Of a DNA stretch of 64,000 bases, positions 1-9,774 are shown piece after piece. The notes beneath the pieces are model-generated. The model was not told the origin of the DNA. It made no database searches and saw nothing but the letters and a program-made list of their open reading frames with translations. Every line of letters starts with the position of its first letter. Position 1 is the stretch's first letter. A program made the position numbers and the translations under genes. Origin of the DNA: Streptomyces sulfonofaciens. GTDB taxonomy: Bacteria; Actinomycetota; Actinomycetes; Streptomycetales; Streptomycetaceae. Location of the stretch: contig NZ_BNCD01000030.1 of assembly GCF_014656295.1 (NCBI RefSeq), positions 1 to 64,000 on the forward strand. The letters run 5' to 3'.

Positions 1-69
1 AAGCTAAGCCTTTCAGCGCCGATGGTACTGCAGGGGGGACCCTGTGGGAGAGTAGGACGCCGCCGAACT
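1..69 (+). rRNA. rrf: 5S ribosomal RNA, 3' part (5' end outside window)
   Basis: The first bases match the 3' half of actinobacterial 5S rRNA, including the helix segment GGTACTGCAGGGGGGACCC and the closing strand CCGCCGAAC, which pairs with the 5' end lying outside the window. The 3' end is placed by analogy and may be off by one or two bases. It is followed directly by a strong terminator, so this is the end of an rRNA operon transcribed rightwards. Confidence 0.93.
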
Positions 70-80
70 CTTTGTGAAGA

Positions 81-113
81 ATGGTCCCGGAACTTCGGTT
101 CCGGGACCATTTT
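81..113 (+). terminator. Rho-independent terminator of the rRNA operon
   Basis: A perfect 13-bp stem (81-93 with 98-110) is closed by a TTCG tetraloop and followed by TTT. It begins about 12 bases after the 5S end, where an rrn terminator is expected. Confidence 0.93.
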
Positions 114-156
114 CATTTGGCCCCTCTTTACGTGCCGTTCACGTCCCGCAGCCACC

Positions 157-840
157 ATGCGACACATGGGGACTCTTGAACTGCTGCGCGCGGCAGACAT
201 CGGAGCGGGCGACGAGGTCATCGTGCCCGCTTTCGGAAATGTCGAGGCGACCGAGGCCGTCGTACTCGCCGGGGCCCTCCCCGTCTTCGCCGACATCGAC
301 CCGGTGACCTACTGCCTCGACCCAGGCTCCGTCGCCGCCGCCGTGAACCCGCGTACCGCCGCCATGATCGTCGTCCACCGCTTCGGGCGGCCCGCCGACC
401 TCGGCCCGCTGCACACGCTCGGGGGGAAGCACGGACTACTGGTACTCGAACAGACCGAGCTGGACGCCGTGTTCGACGGGATCGCACAGCGCCGGGCGCA
501 CGCCGCGCTGCTCGACGCACGGCTCACCGGTGTCCTCACCCCCGCAGGATGCGCCGGCCACACCTACCAGCAGTACGTCGTACGGGTCCCGGGGAACGGA
601 CGGCCCGACCGTGACGCCTTCGCGCGCACCCTGCGCGCCCGCGGAGTGGCCTGCCGGGTGCCCGTGCAGACACCCGTGCACCGGCTGCCGAGGTACCGCA
701 GGGACCTGCCGCTGCCGGAGACGGAGCGGGCCGCCGACGAGACCCTCGCCGTGCCCGTCGACGCCGGTCTCGGCCCCCGGGACATGCGCCGCGTCATCTC
801 CGCCTGCAACGCCCTCGGAGGACTCCTGCAACCCGCGTGA
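157..840 (+). CDS. DegT/DnrJ/EryC1/StrS aminotransferase-like protein, shortened
   Basis: The 227-residue product resembles DegT-family PLP aminotransferases. Its N-terminal part carries the family-like segments GDEVIVPAFGN and ALPVFADIDPVTYCLDP, and its C-terminal part YQQYVVRVPGNG and RGVACRVPVQTPVHR fits the sugar-aminotransferase small domain. Family members are usually 360-400 residues. Here the N-terminal SGT/cofactor-pocket region and the central loop with the Schiff-base lysine are both missing: after about residue 100 the chain jumps to the C-terminal domain. It is therefore probably not a working aminotransferase. Start: ATG at 157, with a second ATG at 166; neither has a clear ribosome site, and an upstream in-frame extension would run into the 5S gene. 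A hairpin separates it from the convergent osaC. A function cannot be named. Confidence 0.7.
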   Translation: MRHMGTLELLRAADIGAGDEVIVPAFGNVEATEAVVLAGALPVFADIDPVTYCLDPGSVAAAVNPRTAAMIVVHRFGRPADLGPLHTLGGKHGLLVLEQTELDAVFDGIAQRRAHAALLDARLTGVLTPAGCAGHTYQQYVVRVPGNGRPDRDAFARTLRARGVACRVPVQTPVHRLPRYRRDLPLPETERAADETLAVPVDAGLGPRDMRRVISACNALGGLLQPA

Positions 841-852
841 GCGGCCGTCCGA

Positions 853-882
853 CGGGCTGTCACGCCTACGGATGACAGCCCG
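853..882. terminator. Hairpin between convergent genes
   Basis: CGGGCTGTCA (853-862) and TGACAGCCCG (873-882) form a perfect 10-bp stem with a 10-base loop, in the 90-bp gap between the converging DegT-like gene and osaC. There is no T tract, as is common in Streptomyces. It could serve both directions. Confidence 0.6.
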
Positions 883-930
883 CCGAGGGGCGGACCGCCC
901 ACGTACGGGTGACCGCCGCCCCCTGGCCCC

Positions 931-3669
931 TCAGTCCTGCGGGGGCTCCGGCACCCGCATCGTCAGGATGGCCATGTCGTCCGAAGGCGCGTCGGAGGCG
1001 AAGCGCTCCACCGCGCGCAGGATGCGCGCCGCGACCGCGCCCGCCGTCAGCCCCGTACACGTCGTGAGGACGTCCGCGAGGCCGTCGTCCCCCAGCATGC
1101 GCGTCCCCTCGCGGCGTTCGGTGACACCGTCGGTGACGCACAGCAGGACATCGCCCGGATCCAGCGTCACCGTCTGCTCGTAGAGGTCGAGGTCCTCCAT
1201 GACACCCAGCAGCGGCTGGGGCTCCGCGGCGGGCGACACCGTGCCGTCCTGACGCAACCGCAGCGGCAGTGGATGGCCCGCGCAGACGACCTTGAGCAGC
1301 GCACCGCCGTCGGCCTGCGGCCACAACTCGCCGTAGAGCAGGGTCAGGAAGCGGCTGCGGGCGCCCTCGTCGAGGATGGCGGCGTTCAGCCGCTCCAGGA
1401 CCGCGGGGCCGCCGAAGCCCTCGCGGGCCAGCAGGCGCAGTGCGTGGCGGGCCAGGCCGGTGACCGCGGCCGCCTCGGGACCCGTCCCGCAGACGTCCCC
1501 GATGGCGAAGCCGTAGGCGCCGTCGGAGATGGGGAAGATGTCGTAGAAGTCGCCGCCGACCTCGTTGCCCTCGCCCGCGGCGCGATAGATGACCTCGACC
1601 TCCACACCGGGCACGTCGGGCAGCTCGGGCGGCAGCAGGCTGCGCTGGAGGGACTGGCTGATGGCGGTGCGCTCCGAGTACAGACGGGCGTTGTCCAGCG
1701 CGAGCGCGGCCCTGCGGGACAGGTCCTCGGCGAGCTCCAGGATCTCCTGGCGGAAGTGGTCGTCGGAGGGCTTGCCCAGGGTGAGCATGCCGATGACGCG
1801 GTTGCGGGCCACCAGCGGCAGGACGACGGTCTCGCCGCCGACCGCCGAGGCCGTGTGCAGCGTCGTCGCTATGCCCGAGGAGACGGTGGCGGGCTCCCCC
1901 AGGTCGATGCTGCGCAACGACGTGCGCAGCGCCGCCTGGTGGGCCTGCTCGGCGGGAGCCGCCCAGATCCGGGCGCCCGGCGTCGGCACCGGGTCGGGCG
2001 GGTCGATCGTCGCCAGCAGCTCCTTGAGGCCGTCGATCCGCTCCTCGTCCTCGTGCAGCACATAGGACAGATAGGGCTCGGACGACTGGTCGGCGATGGT
2101 GTACACCGCGCACCAGGTGGCCAGCGTGGGCACGGTCATCTGGGCCATCAGGGCGAGCGTCTGATCGCGGTCCAGGGTGCCGGCGAGCAGATCGGAGGCC
2201 TCGACGAGGAACGAGAGGGAGCCGCGCCGCAGCCGCTCCAACTCGCCGAGGCGGGCAGACTCGACGGCGAGGGCGATGCGGTCGGCGGCGAACTGGAGGC
2301 GCAGCGCCTCCTCGTTCGAGTAGCGGGCCGGGGACTCGGCGGCCACCCCGAGAGAACCCGTGAGGCGGCCCTCCACCTTCAGGGGCACCGTGACGACGGA
2401 GCGCATGCCGGTGCCGTCCAGCAGCGGGACGGCACCGTGGACGACACTGAGGTCCTCGTGCACGGCGGGCATCCGGGCGGTGCCGAACCGGCCGTGCCCG
2501 GCCTCCACGGGCACCCGGGCGAATCTCTGGCGCGCGGAGGGCAGACCGGTGGAGGCGCGCACCTCCAGCTCCGTCTCGTCGTCGGTGGCCAGCAGCAGGA
2601 AGGCCGCGTCGCCGTCGAGCATGTCGCGGGCGCGCTCCACGGTGCGCTGCAGCAGGCCGTCGAGGTCGTCGGGCGCCGGGGAGCCGATGAAGACCTCGAA
2701 GGGGTCCGCGGTGCGGCCGTCGGAGGCCACCGCCGGATCGGAGGACGGCTGGCGCAGCGGGGTCTGCAGGACGGCGCGCTCGTGGTCGCGCACCAGGAGG
2801 CACACGGTGGAGGGGTCGCCGTCGGCATCCCTGACCCGCAGGTGCGAGGCGTACACGGGGACGACCCGGCCGGAGGCGCTGCGGATGCCGTAGCTGCCCT
2901 CCCAGCGGGACAACCGGAGCGCGTCGGCGACACCGGTGCTGGTGCCGGGCGTGTGCGGCCAGGCGGCGAAGTCGGTGAGCGGCTTGCCGATGACCTGTTC
3001 CTCCGGGTAGCCGAAGAGTTCCTCAGCGTCCTCGTTCCAGGCGGTGAGGGCGCCGGTGCGGTCGATCTGGACGACCGCGACGCGCACCCTGCCGTCGGCC
3101 AGCGGCAGCAGGTTCACCGGCAGCGGGGGGCCTGCGGTGCGGGCGCCCACCGGGCGCTCCGGCGAGGTCAACTGGAACCAGACCTGCTTGTGGGTCGGGG
3201 AGTACTCGACGCCCCAGCGGGTGGCGAGCGCCGCGCAGAGTTGGAGGCCGCGGCCGCCCTCGCTGTCCGGGCTGCCCATGTCCACCGGGGCGTGCTGGAC
3301 GGGTACCTCGCGCTCCGGGTAGCGGTCGGCGACCTCGACGCGTACCCCGTCGGGCGCCCGCAGACAGAGCACTTCTGCGGAGGTGCCGGCATGGACGACG
3401 GCGTTGGTGACGAGTTCACTGGTGAGGACCACGGCATCGTCCGCGATGTCCGCGAGGCCCCAGCCCTGGAGGGTGTCACGCACGAAGGAGCGGGCCGTGG
3501 CGACCGAGCGCCCTACGGGTTCGAAGGTGGCGGCCGCGCGCGCGGTGATCACAGAACTCCTCGTCCGGGTCTCGTTGTGCGGTTCCTGGAGCCCGGCCCC
3601 GGCCCCGGCCCCGTCGTCGTCAGGCCCCTCCGGGGACTGCCCCCCGGGCAGGTGCACTCCGGTGGTCAT
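931..3669 (-). CDS. osaC: OsaC-type multidomain signalling protein (RsbW-like kinase, PAS, GAF, PP2C phosphatase)
   Basis: The 912-residue cytoplasmic regulator has, in order, an RsbW/SpoIIAB-like HATPase domain (about residues 35-150; N-box SELVTNAVVHA, G-box GGRGLQL), a PAS domain (about 185-305), a GAF region (about 330-470), a second GAF region (about 495-665) and a C-terminal SpoIIE-type PP2C phosphatase (about 690-905) with metal-binding GGDFYD and IGDVCGTG. The kinase-plus-phosphatase combination fits partner switching on a sigma factor. In S. coelicolor the neighbour of osaAB is OsaC, linked to turning down SigB after osmotic stress; the same layout here supports the name. The start is the ATG at 3669, preceded by GGAGGGG; an upstream in-frame GTG or ATG would add low-complexity sequence. 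It diverges from osaA across 289 bp. Confidence 0.88.
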   Translation of the reverse strand: MTTGVHLPGGQSPEGPDDDGAGAGAGLQEPHNETRTRSSVITARAAATFEPVGRSVATARSFVRDTLQGWGLADIADDAVVLTSELVTNAVVHAGTSAEVLCLRAPDGVRVEVADRYPEREVPVQHAPVDMGSPDSEGGRGLQLCAALATRWGVEYSPTHKQVWFQLTSPERPVGARTAGPPLPVNLLPLADGRVRVAVVQIDRTGALTAWNEDAEELFGYPEEQVIGKPLTDFAAWPHTPGTSTGVADALRLSRWEGSYGIRSASGRVVPVYASHLRVRDADGDPSTVCLLVRDHERAVLQTPLRQPSSDPAVASDGRTADPFEVFIGSPAPDDLDGLLQRTVERARDMLDGDAAFLLLATDDETELEVRASTGLPSARQRFARVPVEAGHGRFGTARMPAVHEDLSVVHGAVPLLDGTGMRSVVTVPLKVEGRLTGSLGVAAESPARYSNEEALRLQFAADRIALAVESARLGELERLRRGSLSFLVEASDLLAGTLDRDQTLALMAQMTVPTLATWCAVYTIADQSSEPYLSYVLHEDEERIDGLKELLATIDPPDPVPTPGARIWAAPAEQAHQAALRTSLRSIDLGEPATVSSGIATTLHTASAVGGETVVLPLVARNRVIGMLTLGKPSDDHFRQEILELAEDLSRRAALALDNARLYSERTAISQSLQRSLLPPELPDVPGVEVEVIYRAAGEGNEVGGDFYDIFPISDGAYGFAIGDVCGTGPEAAAVTGLARHALRLLAREGFGGPAVLERLNAAILDEGARSRFLTLLYGELWPQADGGALLKVVCAGHPLPLRLRQDGTVSPAAEPQPLLGVMEDLDLYEQTVTLDPGDVLLCVTDGVTERREGTRMLGDDGLADVLTTCTGLTAGAVAARILRAVERFASDAPSDDMAILTMRVPEPPQD

Positions 3670-3958
3670 GGTGCGGCCGCCCCTCCGATACCCGCTCGTA
3701 CTCGTGCTCCCGCCCAGCCCGGTGCACCCGGCGTGGTTGGACAGCCGCATGCCAGGTTACTTACCTTCGCCGTCTATGCGGATGCCGCCCGTAAGAGTTT
3801 CCGCCCAGAGGGTGTGCGGACGGTGTGGGAAGCTGCCGAACTGTTATGGCCTGGTTCCGCAAGGGTGAAACACTGGGCAGGCTTCAAGAGAGAACAGTCT
3901 TCTGAGAACGAGCTTCAAGAGAGCCGAGCACAAGGTCGACCCCTGCGGGAGGGACACG

Positions 3959-6900
3959 GTGGAGTCTGGCGCAGCGACGCGGGGCACAAGCACGCGCGCA
4001 CGAGGCGGACAGTCCCCTAGCAAGCCGCGCACACCGCGGCACACGGGGACGACCGCGGTGGACACGGCGGCCCTGCACAGGTTGCTCGCCGCTCTTGTGG
4101 CGATGCGTGACGGCAACTTCCGCAAACGCCTCACGGTCTCGGGCGACGACGTCATGGCCGAGATCTCGGCGGTGTTCAACGAGGTGGCCGACCGCAACGT
4201 GCACCTGACGGGGGAGCTCTCGCGGGTGCGGCGCGTGGTGGGACGCGAGGGAAAGCTCACGGAGCGGTTGCAGACCGGTGCGGGCGAGGGCTCCTGGGCG
4301 TCCGCCATCAAGGCGTCGAACGCCCTGGTGGACGATCTGGTGCGACCGGTGTCCGAGGTCGGCAGGGTGCTCACCGCGGTGGCCGAGGGCGACCTGGAGC
4401 AGCGGATGGAGCTGCGCTCGCCGGCGTCCGACGGCGGCGACCGGCCGCTGCGCGGTGAGTTCCTGAAGGTCGGCAAGACGGTGAACAACCTGGTCGACCA
4501 GTTGTCCACGTTCACCGACGAAGTCACCAGAGTGGCCAGCGAGGTGGGTACCCAGGGCAAGCTCGGCGGGCAGGCCCGGGTGCGCGGTATGTCCGGTTCC
4601 TGGAAGGACCTCACGGACTCCGTCAACACGATGGCCGAGCGCCTCACCGCTCAGGTTCGTGACATTGCTCTCGTGACGACCGCCGTGGCACGGGGTGATC
4701 TGTCCAGGAAAGTCACGGTTCACGTGGCCGGTGAGATGCTGGAGCTCAAGAACACCGTCAACACGATGGTCGACCAGCTCTCGTCGTTCTCGTCCGAGGT
4801 GACCCGGGTGGCCCGCGAGGTGGGCACCGAGGGCGAGCTGGGCGGCCAGGCGCGGGTGCCGGGCGTCGCCGGCGTCTGGAAGGACCTCACCGACTCGGTG
4901 AACCTGATGGCCGGCAACCTCACCGCGCAGGTGCGCGGGATCGCGCAGGTCACCACGGCCGTCGCCAACGGCGACCTGTCGCAGAAGGTGACCGTCAGCG
5001 CACGCGGCGAGGTCGCGCAGCTCGCAGAGACGATCAACCAGATGACGGAGACGCTGCGCACCTTCGCGGACGAGGTCACACGCGTCGCGAACGAGGTCGG
5101 TGCCGAGGGCCGTCTCGGCGGCCAGGCGAATGTGCCCGGTGCGGCGGGCACGTGGAAGGACCTCACCGATTCGGTGAACACGGTTTTCCGCAATCTGACC
5201 ACTCAGGTGCGCGACATCGCCGCGGTGACGACGGCGGTGGCGAACGGCGATCTGTCGCAGAAGGTCACCGTCGACGTCGCCGGCGAGATGCTGGAGCTGA
5301 AGAACACCGTCAACACGATGGTGGACTGGCTCTCCTCGTTCGGTGCGGAAGTCACCCGGGTGGCGCGGGAGATCGGGGTCGAGGGCGAGCTGGGCGGCCA
5401 GGCGCAGGTGCCGGGCGCGGCGGGCACCTGGAAGGACCTCACTGACTCGGTGAACACGGCCTTCCGCAACCTCACCGGCCAGGTCCGCAACATCGCCCAG
5501 GTGACGACGGCGGTGGCGAACGGTGATCTGTCGCAGAAGGTCACCGTCGACGTCTCCGGCGAGATGCTCCAGCTGAAGAACACCGTGAACACCATGGTGG
5601 ACCAGCTCTCCAGCTTCGCCGACCAGGTGACCCGGATGGCGCGGGACGTCGGCACCGAAGGCCGCCTGGGCGGTCAGGCGCGGGTGCCGGGAGTCTCGGG
5701 CACCTGGAAGGAACTGACGGACTCCGTCAACTTCATGGCCGGCAACCTGACCTCCCAGGTGCGTCAGATCGCCCAGGTCACCACGGCCGTCGCGCGCGGC
5801 GACCTGTCGCAGAAGATCGATGTGGACGCGCGGGGCGAGATCCTGGAGCTGAAGAACACCATCAACACGATGGTGGACCAGCTTTCCGCGTTCGCCGACC
5901 AGGTCACCAGGGTGGCCCGCGAGGTGGGTACGGAAGGGCGGCTCGGCGGCCAGGCGCAGGTGCCCGGCGTGGCCGGTGTGTGGCGGGACCTGACCGACTC
6001 GGTGAACGGCATGGCCGGCAACCTCACCGCCCAGGTGCGCAACATCGCCCAGGTGGCGACCGCGGTGGCGCGCGGCGACCTCTCCCAGAAGATCGGCGTG
6101 GACGCGCGGGGCGAGATCCTGGAGCTGAAGAACACCCTCAACACGATGGTCGACCAGCTCTCGAACTTCGCGGAGCAGGTGACCCGGGTCGCGCGCGAGG
6201 TGGGCACCGAGGGCATCCTCGGCGGCCAGGCCGAGGTGCAGGGCGTGTCCGGAACCTGGAAGGACCTCACCCAGTCCGTCAACTTCATGGCGAACAACCT
6301 CACCATCCAGGTGCGCAACATCGCCGAGGTGACGACGGCGGTCGCCAAGGGCGACCTGTCGAAGAAGATCACGGTCGATGCCAAGGGCGAGATCCTCGAA
6401 CTGGTCACCACCGTCAACACGATGGTCGACCAGCTCTCGAACTTCGCGGAGCAGGTGACCCGTGTGGCCCGCGAGGTGGGCACCGAGGGCAACCTGGGCG
6501 GCCAGGCCCGGGTGCCGGGCGTCACCGGCATCTGGAAGGACCTCAGCGACAACGTCAACCTGATGGCCAACAACCTGACCGGTCAGGTGCGGAACATCTC
6601 GCAGGTCGCGACGGCGGTCGCCAACGGCGACCTGACCAAGAAGGTGACCGTGGAGGCGAGCGGCGAGGTCGCCCAGCTCGCCGACACGGTCAACACGATG
6701 GTCAAGACGCTGTCGTCGTTCGCCGACGAGGTGACCCGGGTGGCGCGCGAGGTCGGCACCGACGGGATCCTCGGCGGCCAGGCGCGGGTGCCGGGGGTCT
6801 CGGGCACCTGGAAGGACCTCACCGAGTCGGTGAACTCGATGGCGTCCAACCTCACCGGTCAGGTGCGGAACATCGCCATGGTCACGACGGCGATCGCCAA

Positions 6901-9487
6901 GGGCGACCTCACCAAGAAGATCGACATCGATGCGCGCGGTGAGATCCTGGAGCTGAAGACCACCATCAACACGATGGTCGACCAGCTCTCCAGCTTCGCC
7001 GAGCAGGTCACCCGGGTGGCCCGCGAAGTGGGCACGGAGGGCCAGCTCGGCGGTCAGGCGCGGGTGCGGGACGTGGACGGCACCTGGCGCGACCTGACCG
7101 AGTCGGTGAACGAGATGGCCGGCAACCTCACCCGCCAGGTGCGGGCGATCGCCGCCGTGGCCACCGCCGTGACCCGCGGCGACCTCAATCTGAAGATCGA
7201 CGTGGACGCCGCCGGCGAGATCCAGGTGCTGCAGGACAACATCAACACGATGATCGCCAACCTGCGCGACACCACGATCGCCAACAAGGAGCAGGACTGG
7301 CTCAAGGGCAACCTGGCCCGTATCTCCGGTCTGATGCAGGGCCGCCGCGACCTGGAGGACGTCGCCTCGCTGATCATGAGCGAGCTGACGCCGGTGGTCT
7401 CGGCGCAGCACGGGGCGTTCTTCGTGGCACTGCCCACGGACGACGCCCAGGATCTGATGACGGCCTCCGACGACGCGTACGAGCTGCGGATGCTCGGCTC
7501 GTACGGCTACTCGATGGGTTCCATGCCGACGTCCTTCAGGCCCGGTGAGACGCTGATCGGGACGGCCGCCAAGGAGCGGCGGACGATCCTGGTGGAGAAC
7601 GTGCCGCCGGGTTACCTGAAGATCGCTTCCGGTCTCGGCGAGGCGCCGCCCGCACACGTCATCGTGCTGCCGGTGCTCTTCGAGGGCACGGTCCTCGGGG
7701 TGATCGAGCTGGCCTCGTTCCAGCCGTTCACCCAGATCCAGAAGGACTTTCTGAGCCAGATCGCCGAGATGATCGCGACCAGCGTCAACACCATCAGCGT
7801 CAACACCAAGACCGAGGTGCTGCTGAAGCAGTCCCAGGAGCTGACGGAGCAGTTGCGGGAGCGGTCGGCCGAGCTGGAGAACCGGCAGAAGGCGCTGGAG
7901 GAGTCCAACGCCGAGCTGGAGGAGAAGGCCGAGCTGCTGGCCCAGCAGAACCGCGACATCGAGGTGAAGAACACCGAGATCGAGGAGGCCCGCCAGGTCC
8001 TCGAGGAGCGCGCGGAGCAACTGGCCGTGTCGATGCGCTACAAGAGCGAGTTCCTCGCCAACATGTCGCACGAGCTGCGCACCCCGCTCAACTCCCTGCT
8101 GATCCTGGCCAAGCTGCTGGCCGACAACGCGGAGGGGAACCTCTCCCCGAAGCAGGTCGAGTTCGCGGAGACCATCCACGGAGCGGGCTCCGACCTGCTC
8201 CAGTTGATCAACGACATCCTGGACCTGACCAAGGTCGAGGCGGGCAAGATGGACGTCTCGCCGACGCGTATCTCGCTCGTCCAGCTCGTGGACTACGTGG
8301 AGGCCACCTTCCGGCCGCTCACCGCGGAGAAGGGCCTCGACTTCTCCGTGCGGGTCTCGCCGGAGCTGCCAGCGACCCTGCACACCGACGAGCAGCGGTT
8401 GCTCCAGGTGCTGCGGAACCTCCTGTCGAACGCGGTGAAGTTCACCGACTCGGGGGCGGTGGAGCTGGTGATCAGGACCGGCGGCTCCGACGTTCCGGTC
8501 GCCATCCGCGAGCAGCTTCTGGAGACGGGCGCGTTGAGCGATCCGGACGGCGAGCTGATCGCCTTCTCCGTCACCGACACCGGTATCGGCATCGCGGCCA
8601 GCAAGATGCGGGTGATCTTCGAGGCGTTCAAGCAGGCCGACGGCACCACCAGCCGCAAGTACGGGGGCACCGGACTCGGGCTGTCCATCAGCCGGGAGAT
8701 CGCCCGGCTGCTCGGCGGTGAGATCAACGCCGCGAGCGAGCCCGGCCGCGGTTCGACGTTCACGCTGTACCTGCCGCTGCACCCGAGCGAACTGCCCCCG
8801 GAGGGCTACGCGCAGCTCGCGCCGTCCATCGAGCCCGGCGACACGATGAGGGCCGTGGAGGGCGCCAAGATGCCCGCCGAGGTGAGGTCCTACCAGGATT
8901 CCCAGACGGGGCCCGCGGCGCTCTTCAGGCGCCGCCGCAGGGCCGTGGCGCCCGCTCCGCCGCAGCTTCCGGCGGCGCTGCCCCCGGCCGAGCCGCAGCC
9001 GGCGCAGGAGGGCGCCGGCGCGGACGGCGAGCCGGGTGGTGCGCAGGAGCCGTGGGGCGAGTCGGGCGCGCAGCGTGAGGCGGGTCCCGAGGAGTGGGGC
9101 AGCGTCGTGTTCGACGGTGAGAAGGTGCTCATCGTCGACGACGACATCCGCAATGTGTTCGCCCTCACCAGCGTCCTGGAACAGCACGGCCTCGCCGTGC
9201 TGTACGCGGAGAACGGCCGCGAGGGCATCGAGGTCCTGGAACAACACGACGATGTCGCTGTTGTCCTGATGGATATTATGATGCCCGAGATGGACGGGTA
9301 TGCCACGACTACGGCGATCCGCCGGATGCCGCAGTTCGCGGGCCTGCCGATCATCGCGCTCACCGCGAAGGCCATGAAGGGCGACCGGGAGAAGGCGATC
9401 GAGTCCGGTGCGTCCGACTACGTCACGAAGCCGGTCGATCCTGATCATCTGCTTTCTGTGATGCGGCGCTGGATGAGCGGGGAGTGA
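3959..9487 (+). CDS. osaA: OsaA hybrid sensor histidine kinase with poly-HAMP array
   Basis: The 1842-residue protein has no obvious transmembrane segment. After a short basic N-terminus comes a long array of HAMP-like units (about residues 40-1110). It is followed by a GAF domain (about 1117-1280), a Glu-rich coiled coil (about 1285-1355), a HisKA domain with phospho-acceptor His1371 in MSHELRTPLN, a HATPase domain (about 1480-1610; GIGIAASKM and GGTGLGLSISRE), a Pro/Ala/Gly linker, and a receiver domain (about 1720-1842) with phospho-Asp1772 in VVLMDIMMPEMDG. It is thus a cytoplasmic hybrid kinase. In S. coelicolor OsaA works with OsaB in osmoadaptation. The GTG start at 3959 is preceded by GGGAGGGA. 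osaB follows after 287 bp in the same direction. The stimulus cannot be read from the sequence. Confidence 0.92.
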   Translation: MESGAATRGTSTRARGGQSPSKPRTPRHTGTTAVDTAALHRLLAALVAMRDGNFRKRLTVSGDDVMAEISAVFNEVADRNVHLTGELSRVRRVVGREGKLTERLQTGAGEGSWASAIKASNALVDDLVRPVSEVGRVLTAVAEGDLEQRMELRSPASDGGDRPLRGEFLKVGKTVNNLVDQLSTFTDEVTRVASEVGTQGKLGGQARVRGMSGSWKDLTDSVNTMAERLTAQVRDIALVTTAVARGDLSRKVTVHVAGEMLELKNTVNTMVDQLSSFSSEVTRVAREVGTEGELGGQARVPGVAGVWKDLTDSVNLMAGNLTAQVRGIAQVTTAVANGDLSQKVTVSARGEVAQLAETINQMTETLRTFADEVTRVANEVGAEGRLGGQANVPGAAGTWKDLTDSVNTVFRNLTTQVRDIAAVTTAVANGDLSQKVTVDVAGEMLELKNTVNTMVDWLSSFGAEVTRVAREIGVEGELGGQAQVPGAAGTWKDLTDSVNTAFRNLTGQVRNIAQVTTAVANGDLSQKVTVDVSGEMLQLKNTVNTMVDQLSSFADQVTRMARDVGTEGRLGGQARVPGVSGTWKELTDSVNFMAGNLTSQVRQIAQVTTAVARGDLSQKIDVDARGEILELKNTINTMVDQLSAFADQVTRVAREVGTEGRLGGQAQVPGVAGVWRDLTDSVNGMAGNLTAQVRNIAQVATAVARGDLSQKIGVDARGEILELKNTLNTMVDQLSNFAEQVTRVAREVGTEGILGGQAEVQGVSGTWKDLTQSVNFMANNLTIQVRNIAEVTTAVAKGDLSKKITVDAKGEILELVTTVNTMVDQLSNFAEQVTRVAREVGTEGNLGGQARVPGVTGIWKDLSDNVNLMANNLTGQVRNISQVATAVANGDLTKKVTVEASGEVAQLADTVNTMVKTLSSFADEVTRVAREVGTDGILGGQARVPGVSGTWKDLTESVNSMASNLTGQVRNIAMVTTAIAKGDLTKKIDIDARGEILELKTTINTMVDQLSSFAEQVTRVAREVGTEGQLGGQARVRDVDGTWRDLTESVNEMAGNLTRQVRAIAAVATAVTRGDLNLKIDVDAAGEIQVLQDNINTMIANLRDTTIANKEQDWLKGNLARISGLMQGRRDLEDVASLIMSELTPVVSAQHGAFFVALPTDDAQDLMTASDDAYELRMLGSYGYSMGSMPTSFRPGETLIGTAAKERRTILVENVPPGYLKIASGLGEAPPAHVIVLPVLFEGTVLGVIELASFQPFTQIQKDFLSQIAEMIATSVNTISVNTKTEVLLKQSQELTEQLRERSAELENRQKALEESNAELEEKAELLAQQNRDIEVKNTEIEEARQVLEERAEQLAVSMRYKSEFLANMSHELRTPLNSLLILAKLLADNAEGNLSPKQVEFAETIHGAGSDLLQLINDILDLTKVEAGKMDVSPTRISLVQLVDYVEATFRPLTAEKGLDFSVRVSPELPATLHTDEQRLLQVLRNLLSNAVKFTDSGAVELVIRTGGSDVPVAIREQLLETGALSDPDGELIAFSVTDTGIGIAASKMRVIFEAFKQADGTTSRKYGGTGLGLSISREIARLLGGEINAASEPGRGSTFTLYLPLHPSELPPEGYAQLAPSIEPGDTMRAVEGAKMPAEVRSYQDSQTGPAALFRRRRRAVAPAPPQLPAALPPAEPQPAQEGAGADGEPGGAQEPWGESGAQREAGPEEWGSVVFDGEKVLIVDDDIRNVFALTSVLEQHGLAVLYAENGREGIEVLEQHDDVAVVLMDIMMPEMDGYATTTAIRRMPQFAGLPIIALTAKAMKGDREKAIESGASDYVTKPVDPDHLLSVMRRWMSGE
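4530..7290 (+). repeat. Coding tandem repeat: ten 276-bp units encoding alternating HAMP modules
   Basis: Within osaA the motif GDLxxKxxV recurs with exact 276-bp spacing: near 4706, 4982, 5258, 5534, 5810, 6086, 6362, 6638, 6914 and 7190. Between these sites the motif EGxLGGQAxVPG recurs with the same period. Each 92-residue unit corresponds to two HAMP modules in the poly-HAMP arrangement. The units are diverged at the DNA level but have no length change across nine intervals. Confidence 0.9.
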
Positions 9488-9774
9488 CTGGCGTACGTTC
9501 GTAGGTGACAAAGTTGTAGCCTGGAACGAACCTGGCGCTGTGTAGAACTGCGGTAATCGGGGAACCTTTTGGTCTCGCCCTGCGTTCCCGCAGTGTGCTG
9601 TGATACATGGACAGTGACATGGCAGTGACAGGGTGTGGCGACAGGCGGGGTGCGGCTACGATGACCGGCACAAGGACGGACGGCGTAAGGGAGTCGTCCC
9701 CCGGGGCGGCGCCCGGTGCCGCCCCGAGTCCTTCGGACAGGGGAGGCCCCATGCCGGGGCGAGGAGGGCGGGCC

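Noticed and set aside
22..156. Start of the DegT-like gene inside the 5S rRNA
   Set aside because: The in-frame ATG at 22 lies in the 5S gene and would read through the terminator hairpin; not plausible.
3670..3958. SigB-type promoter (GNNT...GGGTAY) in the osaC-osaA gap
   Set aside because: A GGGTAT occurs close to the osaC start on the minus strand, but no -35 element at the right distance was found, so it is not listed.
3884..9511. A 5.6-kb open frame on the minus strand
   Set aside because: It lies fully antisense to osaA and exists because repeated GC-rich codons leave the opposite frame without stops. Its product is repetitive (His/Asp/Leu/Gly) and has no known domain.
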